A DNA stretch of 64,000 nt from Actinomycetes bacterium (lineage in GTDB: Bacteria; Actinomycetota; Acidimicrobiia; Acidimicrobiales; Bog-793): the NCBI GenBank assembly GCA_021798985.1, contig JAJZBI010000014.1, forward strand, positions 1 through 64,000. The letters run 5' to 3'. The notes beneath the pieces are model-generated. The model searched no databases. It saw only the letters and a program-made list of their open reading frames with translations, and had not been told where the DNA came from. A program made the translations under genes and the position numbers. Positions 63,348-64,000 of this stretch are shown piece by piece. The first letter of the stretch is position 1, and every line of letters starts with the position of its first letter.

Positions 63348-64000
63348 GGACGCGCAGGCTGAGGCAGCGGGCCTCCTCGAGCTCTTCGAACTCGCCGCTT
63401 TCTAGTGCCGCGCGGTAGCACTCATAGGGCGGGCGGCCGCCGTCTGCGGGATCGGGGAAGACGTCGTGGATGGCGAGCAGGCCCCCCGCGGCGAGGCGAG
63501 GCGTCCAGCCCTCGTAGTCGGCCCACGCGACGACGGCGCCGTGCCCGCCGTCGATGAAGACCATGCCGACCGGCCCGCTGAGCGCCGCAGCGACGCGCGC
63601 CGAGTCGCCGACGACCGCGACGACGACGTCCTCGGCTCCGGCCCGCCACAGGTTCGCCCGAAAGCGCGGGAGCGAGTCCATCTGTCCGGTCGCGGGATCA
63701 ACCAGGCTCGCGTCGTGGTGCTCCCAGCCGGCCTGCATCTCCTCTGAGCCCCGGTGATGGTCGACGCTGAGCACGATGCACGGCGGCGCACCGCGCTCGA
63801 GCGCGCGAAGCAGCCCGGCGGCGAGGAAGAGGCTGGAGCGGCCGAGGTAGGCGCCGATCTCGACCAAGGGCCCAAGCGCCCGGTGCGCCGCGACCTCGGC
63901 AGCGGCGAACAGGGCCATGCCCTCGCGCTCGTCGAGAAATCCCGGCGTAGCCCGTGCCGCCGCGAGCACCGACGCGCTGCGCGCCGGCCCGTCGCCGGGC
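63301..64000 (-). CDS. Class I SAM-dependent methyltransferase (CmcI-like), N-terminus at or beyond the window edge
   Basis: At least 222 residues with the SAM motif LVEIGAYLGRSSLFLAAGLL, VLSVDHHRGSEEMQAGWEHHD and the acidic MVFIDGGHGAVVAWADYEGW, followed by LLAIHDVFPDPADGGRPPYE. The GTG at 63969 could be the start, but the frame stays open to the window edge, so the gene may be longer. It reads toward the terpene-cyclase-like gene and overlaps it by 47 bases. I recall similar methyltransferases next to GT4, methyltransferase and prenyltransferase genes in other actinobacteria. Confidence 0.85.
   Translation of the reverse strand, partial: PGDGPARSASVLAAARATPGFLDEREGMALFAAAEVAAHRALGPLVEIGAYLGRSSLFLAAGLLRALERGAPPCIVLSVDHHRGSEEMQAGWEHHDASLVDPATGQMDSLPRFRANLWRAGAEDVVVAVVGDSARVAAALSGPVGMVFIDGGHGAVVAWADYEGWTPRLAAGGLLAIHDVFPDPADGGRPPYECYRAALESGEFEELEEARCLSLRVLTKRRAPTAPQRARR

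Overview
This is a 64 kb stretch of a very GC-rich (roughly 70%) chromosome with dense, short-spaced genes on both strands and many GTG/TTG starts and GTGA/ATGA stop-start overlaps. The gene content points to an actinobacterium: a Kgd-type 2-oxoglutarate dehydrogenase carrying an E2-like domain, a mycothiol conjugate amidase (Mca), a mycothiol-dependent maleylpyruvate isomerase-type enzyme, an LpdA-type quinone reductase, a PAC2 protein, and the PspA/PspAA/HtpX/PspAB cluster. An acidimicrobial lineage is my best guess, but this rests on impression only. There is one tRNA gene, tRNA-Ala(GGC). I see no rRNA, CRISPR array, transposase or integrase.

Layout. 1-5.7 kb (+): the 3' part of a 2-oxoacid dehydrogenase E2 gene, a fused lipB-lipA gene, an M24 peptidase, a PAC2 protein and a HAD phosphatase. 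5.7-10.3 kb (-): leuS and a prolyl oligopeptidase. 10.4-12.4 kb: tRNA-Ala, a hairpin terminator, a lone AAA ATPase and a gene-poor stretch. 12.4-14.8 kb: a redox/sulfur-like block (trxB, an atypical thioredoxin, a DUF2892 membrane protein and a NifX/NifB-type protein), in which two promoters carry matching ATACCC-N4-GGGTAT type operators. 15.1-19.5 kb: a large uncharacterised protein divergent from a GAF-GGDEF-EAL protein. 19.7-26.4 kb: a HAD hydrolase and then a mostly minus-strand membrane/redox set (SCO1, TauE/SafE, DoxX, mycothiol-type isomerase, DoxX, MFS exporter, secreted MTB12-like protein). 26.6-33.4 kb: methyltransferase, Fpg/Nei glycosylase, GMC oxidoreductase, YjbQ, LpdA-like flavoprotein and endonuclease IV. 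33.5-42.5 kb (+): miaB, secA, prfB, ftsE, ftsX, a serine hydrolase and a nucleotidylyltransferase. 42.5-44.7 kb (-): geranylgeranyl-reductase-type flavoprotein and a TIGR01777 epimerase. 44.8-51.5 kb (+): kgd, an NYN-S1 protein with a histone-H1-like tail, a FabZ-like dehydratase and xthA. 51.5-53.7 kb (-): GntR/UTRA regulator, DUF1634 and TauE/SafE. 53.8-57.8 kb: pterin dehydratase, an unknown protein and the Psp operon. 58-64 kb: mca, an SCP2-like protein, an orphan LuxR-type regulator, then a glycosyltransferase / methyltransferase / terpene-cyclase-like / methyltransferase module that runs off the right edge.

Functional links. The E2 component, LipB-LipA and Kgd belong to lipoate-dependent 2-oxoacid oxidation. 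The E2 gene and lipB-lipA are adjacent at the left edge, and Kgd is about 43 kb away. MiaB, SecA, PrfB, FtsE, FtsX, LeuS, endonuclease IV, exonuclease III and the Fpg-type enzyme are housekeeping. The Psp operon is an envelope-stress module. The most unusual items are the LipB-LipA fusion, the NYN-S1-H1-tail protein, the paired operators around the atypical thioredoxin and DUF2892 genes, a leaderless TauE/SafE promoter with an embedded inverted repeat, a repeat-plus-hairpin leader before the orphan LuxR protein, and the uncharacterised right-edge gene module.
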